64,000 nt of DNA from Capra hircus (GCF_001704415.2 NC_030813.1:12356001-12420000), one strand, 5' to 3'. Positions 49,179 through 60,323 are shown, counted from the stretch's first letter. Notes: generated from the sequence alone by a model not told the origin. Made by a program: numbers and translations.

Positions 49179-50017
49179 GTGTAGACACAGCCTTATTCCA
49201 GGATTGAGTTATCAGTCCTTGAGTGTCCTTGAGTAATGATAAATACCTGAGAAAATTAAAATGTGTCTCTCTTATAGTATTCTGAGATGTGAAAATAAAT
49301 ATATAAGTAATATTTTGAATCACACTTTGAAGACATATACATTATGTTTTTAAAAACTAGCTTATGGAAAAAAAAAGCCAACTATAACATTTGGCACATA
49401 AGAGTAGACTCTTTCTGCCTTTAAGAATAAACAGATTCTTAAAGACAGCAATTTTAATACATAATCAGAATAAGACTCCAAAATTTGTACAGAAATTGTT
49501 TGGAAACAGTGAGGAATGAAAATCACTACATTTGGGTCCAAACTCTTGAAGTCAACTAGGATTTAATTTGCACAGTTTCATTTGCCAAATGTCTGTAGAT
49601 TGGTCCAACTCTTGTTATCATTTTGCCAAGTTCCCTTCTGCTGAAAAATGCCTGTGCTCTGAAAGGCTTCTAAGCCAATGTCCGTGGCCAAGTCTGGACC
49701 TCAAGCAGCACTTGGAAGCATGTGAGCAGGTCAAGACAGGTGCTCCCATTCATTTGCACTTTCCCCAAGTGTATCCTCTCTTCAGCCCAGTATCTCTCCA
49801 GGACATACATGCATCTGTCCGAAGCCTGCACACATGATCGCTTGTAATCATTTTCTAACCATATTTTCCCTGGGATTTAGGAATGACAGTCTCCAGGAGA
49901 GAGGACAGTGCATGACTTTTTTTTTTTTTTTTTCCTCCTAATCTTACAAAATGTTAGTTTTGAAGAGTCACTTAAAATAGATTCTCACATCAGTCTTTCT
50001 TTTCTTTCTGAATAAAG

Positions 50018-50120
50018 CCTGAGAATTTGCTTTTAGCTAGCAAATCCAAGGGAGCAGCTGTGAAGCTCGCCGACTTTGGCTTAGCCATAGAAGTCCAAGG
50101 AGACCAGCAGGCGTGGTTTG
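50018..50120 (+). CDS. CAMK2D: CAMK2D exon 7, DFG segment
   Basis: This 103-nt exon has 34 codons plus one base. It encodes PENLLLASKSKGAAVK, then LADFGLAIEVQGDQQAWF, with G left over for a split Gly. It carries the metal-binding DFG motif (Asp about residue 157 in delta) and the start of the activation segment. SKSKGAAVK is the delta version; the paralogues differ at the second residue. The acceptor is tcagtctttcttttctttctg..ataaag and the donor TTG|gtgagt. A run of about 18 T lies roughly 85 bp upstream. Its first bases, CCTGAGAATTTG, decide the fate of mis-spliced exon 6: the two other frames reach a stop within 19 nt. Confidence 0.97.
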
Positions 50121-50891
50121 GTGAGTAGGGCCTCCCCCTCATGCTGTTTCCACTCTCTGGGCTGCGGTCCCATCCCACTTACAAGCCACGACAAAACGGA
50201 AATGTTCATTCTGACAACTTGGCTAGCCTTAAGACAGTGGACTTTTATAAGTACCTAATTTTAATGACATTAAAAAAGTATAAGTCAAAAAATAAGGGAA
50301 GATATAATAGAAGAGCAGTAACACAGACTGTTTTTCTTAAAGAATTGATGAAAAATGGGTGCTGTATTAATTAATAGGAGGACTGCCATATTCAAAGAGT
50401 ATTTGAGAGAAAATTGATTGTCCAAATACAGCCTCACTTGATGCTGAAATCTCCTATGTAACTAGGCACATATTTGTACAATATTTTGCATATTTTGTGA
50501 TTAGCAATATTAAGTTTTAAAAATATTATAAAGTATATAGAGAGAAGTTTAATAATACATGGTGTTATGTATCTATATATGTGTGTGTGAGTTTCATCAA
50601 AGTGCCAGTTTCTGCTCTACAATTTTGAAATTTCTATATGATGAAATTTCTGTTTCCTTGCAAGTAAGGACAAGATTAACTCTAAACAAATTTAAATTAT
50701 ATATAGTATTAAATATTTCTGGATTATAGTATTTTAAGTTTATGAATTGTTTTGATAAATAAATTATTGTACCCACTGAATTTCTCATGCTTCTTTTTCT
50801 GCCATTTCTGAGTATTAATCCATTTTTCAGGTGGTGTCCTAAAATATTCTCACTTCCAGTGTATTGAGATTAGAATTGGAATATAGTTGAT

Positions 50892-51100
50892 GTGGCTCAG
50901 AGGGTAAAGTGTCTGCCTGCAATGCAGGAGACCTGGGTTCGATCCCTGGGTCAGGAAGATCCCCTGGAGCAGGAAACGACAACCCACTCCAGTATTATCG
51001 CATGGAAAATCACATGGACAGAGAAGCCTTGTAGGCCACAGTCCGTTGGGTCTCAGAGAGTCAGACACGACTGAGTGCCTTCACTTTCACTTTCACTTTC
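50892..51100 (+). mobile_element. Bov-tA SINE inside L1 3' end
   Basis: Head lacks the first bases and starts gtggctcagagggtaaagtg. The body ends gagtgccttcactttcac with CTTTCA repeats. Exact target-site duplication ATAGTTGAT at 50883-50891 and 51101-51109. Confidence 0.93.
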
Positions 51101-51290
51101 ATAGTTGATTTAAAATATTGTGTTAGTTTCAGATGAACAGCAAAGTGAACCAACTATACATATATGTATATCCACTCTTTTTTTAGATGCTCTTCCGCTA
51201 TAGGCCATGACAGAATATTGAGGAGAGTTCCTTGTGCTATACAGTAGGTCCTTACTAGTTATCTATTTTATAAATAGCAGTGTGTATGTG
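51101..51290 (-). mobile_element. L1 3'-end fragment, first part
   Basis: atagttgatttaaaatattg, cagatgaacagcaaagtgaa and ctatacagtaggtccttact are the reversed L1 3' end. It is broken at 51290 by a SINE. Confidence 0.82.
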
Positions 51291-51502
51291 CGTGCATGCT
51301 AAGTCACCTCAGTCGGGTCTGACTCTTTGTGACCCTATGGACTGTAGCCCGCCAGGCTCCTCTTGTCCATGGGATTCTCCAGGCGAGAATACTGGAGTGG
51401 GTTGCTGTGCCCTCCTCCAGGGGATCTTTCTGACCCAAGGGTCAAACCCCTGTCTCTTACGTCTCCTGCATTTGCAGGCAGATTCTTTACCACTAGCGCC
51501 AC
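51291..51502 (-). mobile_element. Bov-tA SINE inside L1
   Basis: Reverse copy starting gtgcatgctaagtcacctca, with head end ttctttaccactagcgccac. Together with 50892-51100 it forms an inverted SINE pair. Confidence 0.9.
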
Positions 51503-51720
51503 AGTCGTGAGTATATGTCACACTGCTTTACCCCAAATTTATGTCTGTTTTCTACATCTGTGACTCCTCTTTTGTAAAAAGTTCATTTGTACCTTTTAGA
51601 CTACACATAGAAGCTATATCATATGATATTTGTCTTTGTCTGACTAACTTCACCCAGTATGACAGTCTCTAGGTCCATCCATGTTGTGGCCAGTGGCAAA
51701 ATGCCCTTCAGTTTGAATTG
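51503..51720 (-). mobile_element. L1 3'-end fragment, second part
   Basis: Continues with gtttactacatctgtgactc-like sequence and ggtccatccatgttgtggcc (reversed ORF2 end). Confidence 0.78.
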
Positions 51721-52279
51721 CTTATCCTCTAAACAATCACAACAAATAGAAAGAGAGCTCAAGAAATGCTTAATTCTTTTGTTTTCTATACAAGTAGTGT
51801 TCTGTATTCCTAAACATACAGATGTACTTGCGAAGTACACAGATCTCCCAGGATTCACCATCTCTGTCTCATCTGCCCCAGCCACTTACCGGGAGTGGCT
51901 GGTGGGGCAGCCTTATCCACCTCCTCTGAAGGCAGCCTAATTCAGGACGTCATTTTGTGCTGCTGGTCCTGTTTCAGTGGTGCCTGACCATTATCCTTGT
52001 CTCTAATACCTCTGTTAAATACTGCCTTTTACATTAAGGTTGTCCTTACTTACCAGGTGAACTTAATACCTCCAAATTTGTCATTTGCTGTGTCATATTT
52101 TCTCATATAACTGGACAAAGCTATTCCATTAACTGCAAACTGAAAAGAGGTAGGACCTAGAATTAGTGCTGTAAATTTGAGATTCAGAGACATCATTTTA
52201 TCCTAGTAAGGAGTGTAATTGACCCTGATAAAGAACATACAGTTACAAGAGTTGGGGTCCAATAGGAAGTAGTGGGGCT

Positions 52280-52800
52280 ATCACAGAGATGGGCAGAGCA
52301 AATCACTGGAGATAGAGAAATGAATTAGAAGGTCCTGCCCTTCAAAATGCTCATACTTGCGTATCAATAAGTATTTAGCAGGCAGCGTGGGAGCACCTTT
52401 AACAGAAGCAGGTGTAAGGTGCTCTGGAGCACAAGGGGAAAATTGTGGAAATTTCAGTGACTGGGACAAGGCTTCCCCTTTCTGGTGGCTGAATGGGAGT
52501 CTTGCTCACTGGCATGCAAGGAGATAAAGGCATTCCAGACAGAGGGATCAACACATTCAAAATTTCAGAAGCATGAAACAATTTTTTTTCTATTTCAGGA
52601 ATAACAATAGGTTGATTACAGCTAAAGCAGAAGGCATACTAAGATGGGGAGCTGATGAAGTAGGAAGGGATTTTATGCTCTTGTGAAGGATTTAGCATTT
52701 ATCTTAGAGGTTTCAGGAATCTGGTGAAAATTTTTGAGCAGAGGAGGATATAAGTGGGTTTCTGTTAAGTAAGGATTTGGTAGGAGGGTGGCTTTAAGGA
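52280..52800 (-). repeat. Probable L2 LINE fragment
   Basis: aaaggcattccagacagagg, cagaagcatgaaacaa and ttgagcagaggaggatataa resemble reversed L2. Boundaries are soft. Confidence 0.5.
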
Positions 52801-53308
52801 TAGCCTTCAGGCAAGGGGCCAGTTAAGATAAGGCGGGCATTCAAAGTACCCCTGAGGACAGCTTGAGCTAAGGAGTGCACAGGAGCAAGCAAGCGCCAGG
52901 TGACAAGCAGAAAGGACAGGAACCCTGAATTTTAAGGGAATCTGTGTAGAGGAAGTCAGAATCCTGCAAGCTGGGTTCCAGGACAGAACTCTAGTCATTT
53001 CTAGAACACAGCAGGACCCCACTTTACAAGGTACCAAAAAGGGACTTAGGCTCAGGGATGTGATTGCCAGAACTATGTACAAGATGATAATTGGATATCG
53101 GGAATAAGCCAGAAGCCTTATTACGGAGCCAAGGATCAAATTTAACACTGACAACTTGGATGATGCTTATAAAAGTATTGAAGTTGAGCTCCTGAAATCT
53201 CACTTGTTTGGGTGAGATTTCATCTCTTCTGCTAGATCACAAGCTGTTTGAGGGACTGTGTGTAGTACAAAGTTTCTGCTTTTTGAATTAAAATACTGCA
53301 GCTGATAT

Positions 53309-53455
53309 CCTGGCTCTGATTCTTAACAACTACATAATATTAGGCAAGTAGCTTTAACTCTGTGAGGTCAGTGTCCTTTTTGCAGATGGAAATAATAAAC
53401 ACTCTTTCATGAGGCTGTTATGAGACGAGTAACATAGACCATTGGAATATGCCTG
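53309..53455 (+). repeat. MIR SINE
   Basis: cctggctctgattcttaaca, gtgtcctttttgcagatgga and tgaggctgttatgagacgag match MIR. Confidence 0.7.
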
Positions 53456-53754
53456 GGTTTTCAAAGCTATTCAGTAAGTTTTCAAAACTGTCTTGGAATG
53501 AAACATGTCTCAGAACCAGCCTACACAGTAAAAGTTGTTGAGTGAATAACTAAATATCAGGCTAGTGAAAGCAATAGCATCCATATAAAAGTATACAAAT
53601 TTTCAAATTGTTATAATTCAGTTCTCAAGGCAAGCTGGTCTCAGAGAAACAATGACAGATGGGAAGTAAAATTCCCACTTTTTCTTCAGTATGGTGATAA
53701 TCAGCTAAGTTCCTACCAAGATGCCTATTAGGGTAATGACTTTTATTTATTCTT

Positions 53755-53920
53755 TTTTTTTTAGTTTTTTATTTTTTTAATTTTAAAGTCTTTAATTCTT
53801 ACATGTGTTCCCAAACATGAACCCCCCTCCCACCTCCCTCCCCATAACATCTCTGTGGGTCATCCCCATGCACCAGCCCCAAGCATGCTGTATCCTGCGT
53901 CAGACATAGACTGGCGATTC
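53755..53920 (-). mobile_element. L1 3' UTR fragment
   Basis: The reverse complement of the same L1 3' UTR seen at 790-910: cccctcccacctccctcccc, gtgggtcatccccatgcacc, gacatagactggcgattc. It is preceded by a T-rich tract (the reversed A tail). Heavily 5'-truncated. Confidence 0.85.
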
Positions 53921-54021
53921 AAGGTCTAAGAAAATCTATCATTTTAAAAGTATAAAAAAACATAGTTTCTAAGCTTGGGAGAATACTTTTTTTAGCTTTC
54001 TTTTAAAGTTTGTTTTTTAAT

Positions 54022-54060
54022 AGGTTGCAAAGAGTCAGCCATAACTGAGCAACTGAACAC
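54022..54060 (+). mobile_element. BovB/SINE terminal scrap
   Basis: ggttgcaaagagtcagccat and aactgagcaactgaacac are the last 40 bp of a BovB or Bov-tA element. Confidence 0.65.
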
Positions 54061-56734
54061 ATTCAACTCAAATTAAGTGAAGGGCATGTGATGTACTGCC
54101 TTTCTTTTGGGGATATTGCCTGATATATTTTAGGTTTTAGGAGGAAAGGCATGTTTTAGTATGAATGGTTTGTTTTGGTAGTTATTCAGTTTTCTGCCAT
54201 AGTCTCATGTATTTGACTGGTTAATTTTACATTTTAAAAGATGTAAAGGTTTTGAGCGGGGAAACGTTTATTTTAATAAGAAAAAAGCAGAACTCTTTCT
54301 TCATTATGTGTAATGCCAGAGTTTCAAGCTTTTACAGAGTTTTGTTTTAATAAGTTTGAGGTCTACTCCAAATAAGAAAAATTATTCAAGCCACTCTAGA
54401 AGCTCTCTTGTGTTCGGTTATTTTTTCCCTTATTTTCAAGTTCAGATACCTGTTTTGCCCATGTGACTTCTTCGGTCTTTTTTGTATAGAGCCAAAAAGG
54501 CTAGAAGTAGTAGCACCCTGTACCACTCGTGTGAGGTAAACTAGGAGATTTACCAAAGAGAACAATCTGTTTCTCCTGTGGGATTGGAAATGCTGTTTGC
54601 AATCCATTTCTTTCTTTTTTTTTTCTTTTTTTTGCTACTAGGAAAAAAGGATAACTACAATGATCTATTTCTTATGGAAGAATTATTTTGCTTGGTTGCT
54701 ATTATGTTATTATGTCTGTTGTTTAAATATTAAGGGTGTTTTAACAGCAGTATGTTGCAGTGGATTCTGTATGTAAGTAATTCTGTTTTCTCTTTGATCC
54801 TTTCTGGTATTCCTACTGGCTTTTCAGAATGAGAAACATACCCTGTCTCTAAAGAAGGCAAGCTTCCATTAAATTCCCGTTGATAGTATATATCATAATA
54901 AACTAGATTTTTAGGAGTTCAGTCTCATGCTAAAGAAAATCTAGTTTGTCTTACCCTCAGTGTTTCTGTATTCGTGAGAACACGTTGTAAAGTGCGCTGT
55001 TTTAACATCTGTGGGTCGTAGATGTCGGCTGCACTATTCTTAAGGGTAAGGACCCCTAACTGCTCAAATGATAGTTGTGCCAAATAGGAGCAAGTGTCTC
55101 TTAGCAGTTTAGTCTCCAGAAGAGGTTTGTAATAATTCACACTTAGGGTTATCACTTCATTTCTTGCACAGTGGTTACTTCTTGATCTTTTCTGCCTCAG
55201 TGAAGTGTTAACATTTCCTACTCCAGGCATGTATTCTACGAGTTATTTAAGACATAATTAAAGTTTACCAATTCTAGACAGGAGGTTACAGATGGCATAT
55301 AAAAGGGTAGTCGAAATTCAGAGAAAGAAAGGACCACTGAGAACTGTAGGAGATGGAAGTAATTTAGAGTCACCGTATGCTAGAGAAAAAGTACTCCCTC
55401 CCACACATACACCAAAAAAACCGAGGGTTCAAGAAACAGAAAAAGCATCGTTAAGGGTGAAAATGGAAGGTTTATTTTCAAGAAATCTTAAAGAGATTTT
55501 TTAGGTTAAGTGCTCAGAAGTAGAAAGATACTGTGTAGACCAAATGAAGGGGAAGTGGTGGGTAGGACCAGATGACAAGGTATCTTAAAATGCCAGGTGG
55601 GACCTCAGTCTTTGGTCTGGTCTTTGGAGTCTGCTTGCCGCTGGATTCCCTTTGTGTCTCAGCGTTGGGAGGAGTTGGAAAGGAATGGTCGGAATGAGAG
55701 AGCAGATGTGGCAGTGAGACGCCCTGGAAAGCTCTTGGGAACTAGTGTGCCTGTCTCTGCCTTAGGACAGCACACTTCATCTCTCCTTCAGGTAATCCTT
55801 GAGCTTCAGCCAGGGGAACCAGCACTGTTGCTCAGTAATTCTTTCGAGCTCACAACTACCGAACAAACATTTCTACCAAATAAAGTTTGAGCTAGAGGTG
55901 GATCCACTGTGGTCCATGTACAGTTTAAACTGCAACATACAGGTCTTTTCTTGAAGTTCCTTCTCACTGTCCTCCTCGTCCTCCTCTAAAGCAAGCAGAG
56001 GAGAGAAGAGGCAGTGAAAATGGGGGGAAAAGTGAAATCCAAAACCCTTTGCCTCAAAATGTAATTTTGTGGTAACTGTGTTATTATATATATGCTTGTT
56101 TCTAAGGACAGATTTGTTTTGGAGGTGGGGAAAAGCTCCTTTCTTGGATGCTTTGCATCCCAGTAAATACATAATGTGCTTCATCACTGATTTGTAGTCA
56201 GAAGAATTCCTGATTCCATATCCTTTTAAAGAACACTTTCCAATTTCTGTATGCACTTAAAGAAAATTTCCAAATAGCAACAGCTATTTTTGGTAATTTT
56301 TAAAGTAAATATTTTTTATTTGAAAACCATTATTTTCATAAATAAGTATTTTACTCTAGATGCTAGCTATTAATTATCATTTAAGTATACCTTCTTGGAA
56401 GTACTGATTTATCTAATAGGAAGCTTTCTTTAGCCATCTAGTTTTTCATACCTAATCTTTTAAAAATCTAGCTGATACTTGTTCAGTAGTGACTCATCTA
56501 AATATTCCTGAGTCTTCTCTTCAGTTGCCACTTATAAGTACACAGTGATTATTTATCAGTACAGAGTGAGCTCTTTGAAATATTATGAGTGCATTTCTTC
56601 TCCCAGTGAGTTCTTCAGTTACTCTCAGCCCCCTCCCCCTCGCATAGACTACCTCACTATCAAAAATATTTACTGAAAATCTGTTTTAAATTTATCCCCA
56701 GGATCTATGTTTTGGGTCCTTCTACTTTGTAGGT

Positions 56735-56940
56735 AAGTGTTAGTTAGTCAGTCATATCAACCCTTTGCAACCACATAGCTGCTATAGCCTACCAGGCTCC
56801 TCTGTTCTTGGGATTCTCCAGCAAGAATATTGGAGTGAGTAGCCATTCCCTTCTCCAGGGGCTCTTCCTAATCCAGGGATCGGAAACAGGTCTCCTGCAT
56901 TGCAGGCAGATTCTTTACCATCTGAGCCACCAGGCAGTCC
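56735..56940 (-). mobile_element. Bov-tA SINE, left arm of inverted pair
   Basis: Reverse copy ending ttaccatctgagccaccagg. It faces the + copy at 56972 head to head with about 30 bp between the tRNA-like heads. Confidence 0.92.
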
Positions 56941-56971
56941 CCGCTTGATAGGTAAATATCCCTCATAATAA

Positions 56972-57186
56972 TGCTTCCCTGGTGGCTTAGTGGTAAAGAA
57001 TCCGCCTGCAATGTGAGAGACACAGGTTCGATCCCTGGGTCAGGAAGAGCCCCTAGAGAAGGAAATGGCAACACACACCAGTATTCTTGCTTGGGAAATC
57101 CCATGGACAAAAAAGCCTGGCGGGCTACAGTCTGTGGGGTCGCAAAGAATCAGACACGACTTAGCAACTCAACAACAGCAACAACC
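56972..57186 (+). mobile_element. Bov-tA SINE, right arm of inverted pair
   Basis: Head tgcttccctggtggcttagt, cacaggttcgatccctgggt; body; end cagacacgacttagcaactc followed by AACAACAGC repeats. About 450 bp before exon 8. Confidence 0.93.
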
Positions 57187-57393
57187 TCTCATAATATATT
57201 ATGTAGGCATCGTGATAAGTATCATCTTTTGCAGTTTTCTCCTAATTTCTTCCCAGGTATACGGTAGCATGTTCTGACCGTCTCACAGGTGTAGTTTTAA
57301 CTTCCACATGAACAGGAATCAGAACTGCTGACCAAGTAGTCTGAAGTATATACACTGACTGTGCAGCACCATAGAAAGGTTTTTCTATGTCGT

Positions 57394-57417
57394 GGGGGGG
57401 TGGGGGCTGCGGGGGGG
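57394..57417 (+). other. G-rich tract, possible G-quadruplex
   Basis: Three G runs of 7, 5 and 7 bases are separated by T and CTGC on the transcribed (sense) strand, about 220 bp before exon 8. The long runs allow four G-triplets, so a quadruplex could form in RNA or DNA. No function is shown. Confidence 0.6.
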
Positions 57418-57637
57418 ATGTGTTTCTTCTAATTAGCTACAATGCGGGACAGATTGATGTTAAGACTGCTACAGAGAGAAACTCGTCCACGTTATTTTAT
57501 TTCCCTAAGAGCCTTGTCTTATCTTGACAAGCAGATCAGCAGATACAGAAGCCCAAAGAAGTTTTTCTTCCTTCTTTTGCCATTTCATATTGGTTTTGCC
57601 AAGTTGCTTTTCATTCATTAACATCTGTTTTCCCTAG

Positions 57638-57721
57638 GTTTTGCTGGTACACCTGGATATCTTTCTCCAGAAGTTTTACGTAAAGATCCTTATGGAAAGC
57701 CAGTGGATATGTGGGCATGCG
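57638..57721 (+). CDS. CAMK2D: CAMK2D exon 8, activation loop and P+1 loop
   Basis: This 84-nt exon completes the split Gly with GT and then encodes [20 protein letters not shown] and PVDMWAC, leaving one base G. It holds the GTPGYLSPE block, the CaMK equivalent of the APE motif that anchors the activation segment, and the start of helix F (DMWACG). The acceptor is tctgttttccctag and the donor GCG|gtaagg, acceptable but not ideal. The 900 bp upstream contain an inverted pair of Bov-tA SINEs and a G-rich tract. The next coding exon is not in the remaining 6.3 kb. Confidence 0.97.
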
Positions 57722-57831
57722 GTAAGGAATCATCTTCATGCAAATTTTGCAGTGCACCACTATTGTTATAATGAAAATAGTATCTGTCAAATCTGAGGTT
57801 GATGCTCTCTAGCAATCAACTTAAGAGTTAC

Positions 57832-57985
57832 GTTCTCAGACTTTAGCCTACAACAGAATCGCCTGGAGAGCCTGTTACACCAGATTGCTGTTTTCTGATT
57901 CAGTAGGTCTGGGACAGGAGTGTTGCGTGTTTAACAAGTTCCCAGGTGATGCTGAAGCCTGAGGCCCAGGAGGAACTTTGAGATA
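57832..57985 (+). repeat. MER5-like hAT DNA transposon remnant
   Basis: gttctcagactttagcctac, agaatcgcctggagagcctg, cagtaggtctgggacaggag and gttcccaggtgatgctgaag follow the MER5A/B layout. Ancient. Confidence 0.7.
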
Positions 57986-58606
57986 GGGCCACAGAGTGTC
58001 CTCCACAGAGGGCGTGGGGTTTATGCTCCCATCCTCTCACCTCCTCCAGGGAGCCCTGACCACAGCTGTCCTGTCTGCAACACAAGGTGCTCAGCAGGGA
58101 TTAGGAGAAAAAGAGTGACTCTTAGAAAAGAGTGAAATTGCCCTGTGGGGACTGGGCTCTGATTTAGGCCTGGCCTTTAGCAACAAGCTCTAATCAAAAC
58201 ATAGCCTGTGTAGGCTCAAAGAATGGGGAGTTTCCACCACAGCTTTTATAGCAGAGTTTCTGTGTCAACATACACTTCAAATTGGTGGGAGACTGATATA
58301 AAAGGGGTATTTCGGGGTATTCTGAAACATTTTCTGCTGGAGTTACTGGGCAGGAGCTAACCCTCTAAGCTTCTGGCACTGTATTATTAGCACAACCAAC
58401 AACTTGGTGTGTGATCTCCAGCTGGGTGTGTCTTGGCTTTTATTCACTTCCACGCCTAAGAAGGCAGATGTGAGACGAGCACAGCATTTAGAATCACAGT
58501 GCCCAAATTCAAGTCTGCTCTGCACCAGCTGACCCCACCTCCTCAGCAGCACTGACTTGGCTTCTTTACCTGTACAGTAGAAATATTCGCCTTCACAGAA
58601 CTGTAT

Positions 58607-58862
58607 ACCCCACCCCAGCACTCTTGCCTGGAGAATCCCAGGGCTGGGAGAGCCTGGTGGGCTGCCGTCCATGGGGTCGCTGAGGGTCGGACATGACTGA
58701 GTGACTTCACTTTCACTTTTAACTTTCACACATTGGAGAAGGAAATGGCAACCCACTCCAGTGTTCTTGCCAGGAGAATCCCAGGGACGGGGGAGCCTGG
58801 TGAGCTGCCGTCTATGGGGTGGCACAGAATCAGACACGACTGAAGCGACTTAGCAGCAGCAT
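58607..58862 (+). mobile_element. Bov-A2 SINE
   Basis: The dimer runs from the altered 5' end accccaccccagcactcttg to gaagcgacttagcagcagca. Exact 10-bp target-site duplication AGAACTGTAT at 58597-58606 and 58863-58872. Confidence 0.94.
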
Positions 58863-58903
58863 AGAACTGTATGAGGGTCAAATAGGGTTTTTAGAGTTTG
58901 TAA

Positions 58904-59577
58904 AGATCATGGCATCCGGTCCCATCATCTCATGGGAAATAGATGGGGAAACAGTGGAGACAGTGTCAGACTTTGTTTTTTGGGGCTCCAAAATCACTGC
59001 AGATGGTGATTGCAGCCATGAAATTAAAAGACGCTTACTCCTTGGAAGAAAAGTTATGACCAACCTAGATAGCATATTCAAAAGCAGAGACATTACTTTG
59101 CTGACTAAGGTCCGTCTAGTCAAGGCTATGGTTTTTCCTGTGGTCATGTATGGATGTGAGAGTTGGACTGTGAAGAAGGCTGAGCGCAGAAGAATTGATG
59201 CTTTTGAACTGTGGTGTTGGAGAAGACTCTTGAGAGTCCCTTGGACTGCAAGGAGATCCAACCAGTCCATTCTGAAGATCAGCCCTGGGATTTCTTTGGA
59301 AGGAGTGATACTAAAGCTGAAACTCCAGTACTTTGGCCACCTCATGTGAAGAGTTGACTCATTGGAAAAGACTGCGATGCTGTGAGGGATTGGGGGCAGG
59401 AGGAGAAGGGGACAACCGAGGATGAGATGGCTGGATGGCATCACTGACTCGATGGACATGAGTCTGAGTGAACTCCGGGAGTTGGTGATGGACAGGGAGG
59501 CCTGGCGTGCTGCGATTCATGGGGTTGCAAAGAGTGGGACGCGACTGAGCGACTGAACTGAACTGAATTGAACTGAA
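58904..59577 (+). mobile_element. BovB LINE fragment
   Basis: A 5'-truncated copy of about 670 bp. The open stretch to 59349 encodes the C-terminal region (ITADGDCSHEIKRRLLLGRK, RIDAFELWCWRRLLRVPWTA). It ends gagcgactgaactgaactga. It is close in sequence to the BovB consensus, so probably one of the younger copies here. Confidence 0.93.
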
Positions 59578-60323
59578 AGCAATTTGAAATGCAAACAGCT
59601 ATTATTCTAAAAAGTTGGAATTGTCACTTAAAGGGTAGTATCTTAGGTGAGCTCCAAGCTCTGACTTCCTCTCTGAGACTGTTTCCTAAGCAGGAGCTCT
59701 AAAATCCTTCTGGTGAGAGCATTGCCACAAAATGCTGTTGTTCAGGTCCACATGTTAATGGCAAATAACTCAAAATATTTTGTTTGCAAGAAATCAGCCT
59801 CCATCACAGATCTGTTAAGAGACTGACAGATGCGGATGGGTTTTATTGGGGCGGGGGAGCTAGAGCGGTACCCAGCACTGAAGAGAGGGTGTGTACAGAC
59901 AGGTCCGACCGGAGTGAGTCTTGGTATCTCAGCTTCCACTTTTAAAATGGTGATGATAATGGTACTTGCCTCCTAGAACTACTAAGAGGAATTTTTACAC
60001 ACACATCTCATGAATGACTCTAGAAACTCAGAGCCACGGGGCATCTTTCAGATTTCAGCTCGTTTTCCCATGGGTAGAGTTATCTTCCATTTTGCTCAGT
60101 TATCTCCTTACCTTTTCTTTTTACACGTTTTTTTACTAACAGCCAAATCCCTTTGTGACAAGCCTGCCCTATTTAGGGCCACCAACCCTTATTTTCTGTA
60201 GAAATTTTGGCATCCTTTAATTAATTGCGTGCTGAAAAATGTCCTTGGGATCACATAGTTAACTGCAGAAGTGTCTTAGATATTATGGTGTCACATATTT
60301 GGGGGAAATTACCCAACCACATG

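Larger units (their letters stand above)
40602..50017 (+). other. CAMK2D: Intron between alternative exon 6 and exon 7 (9.4 kb)
   Basis: Across this 9.4 kb I find only old repeats: a MIR at about 43454-43680 and a hAT-like fossil at 48877-49178. There is also a short (TCA)n-like stretch near 42806-42825, a GATA-like stretch near 44808-44832 and a run of about 18 T near 49918-49935. No BovB, Bov-tA, Bov-A2 or young L1 copy is visible. A G+C-rich block at 43130-43420 is unassigned. The remainder is unique-looking intron with no open frame I would call a gene. Confidence 0.8.
50121..57637 (+). other. CAMK2D: CAMK2D intron 7
   Basis: The 7.5-kb intron contains an L1 3' end with two SINE insertions (50883-51720), L2 and MIR fossils (52280-53455), a short L1 3' end (53755-53920), a SINE tail (54022-54060), a head-to-head Bov-tA pair (56735-57186) and a G-rich tract (57394-57417). 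In 50130-50880, 51725-52275, 53460-53750, 54065-56730 and 57190-57390 I recognise nothing except T-rich runs. Confidence 0.8.

Noticed and set aside
58343..58837. 164-codon - strand open frame
   Set aside because: Half of it is Bov-A2 read backwards; no splice or promoter evidence.
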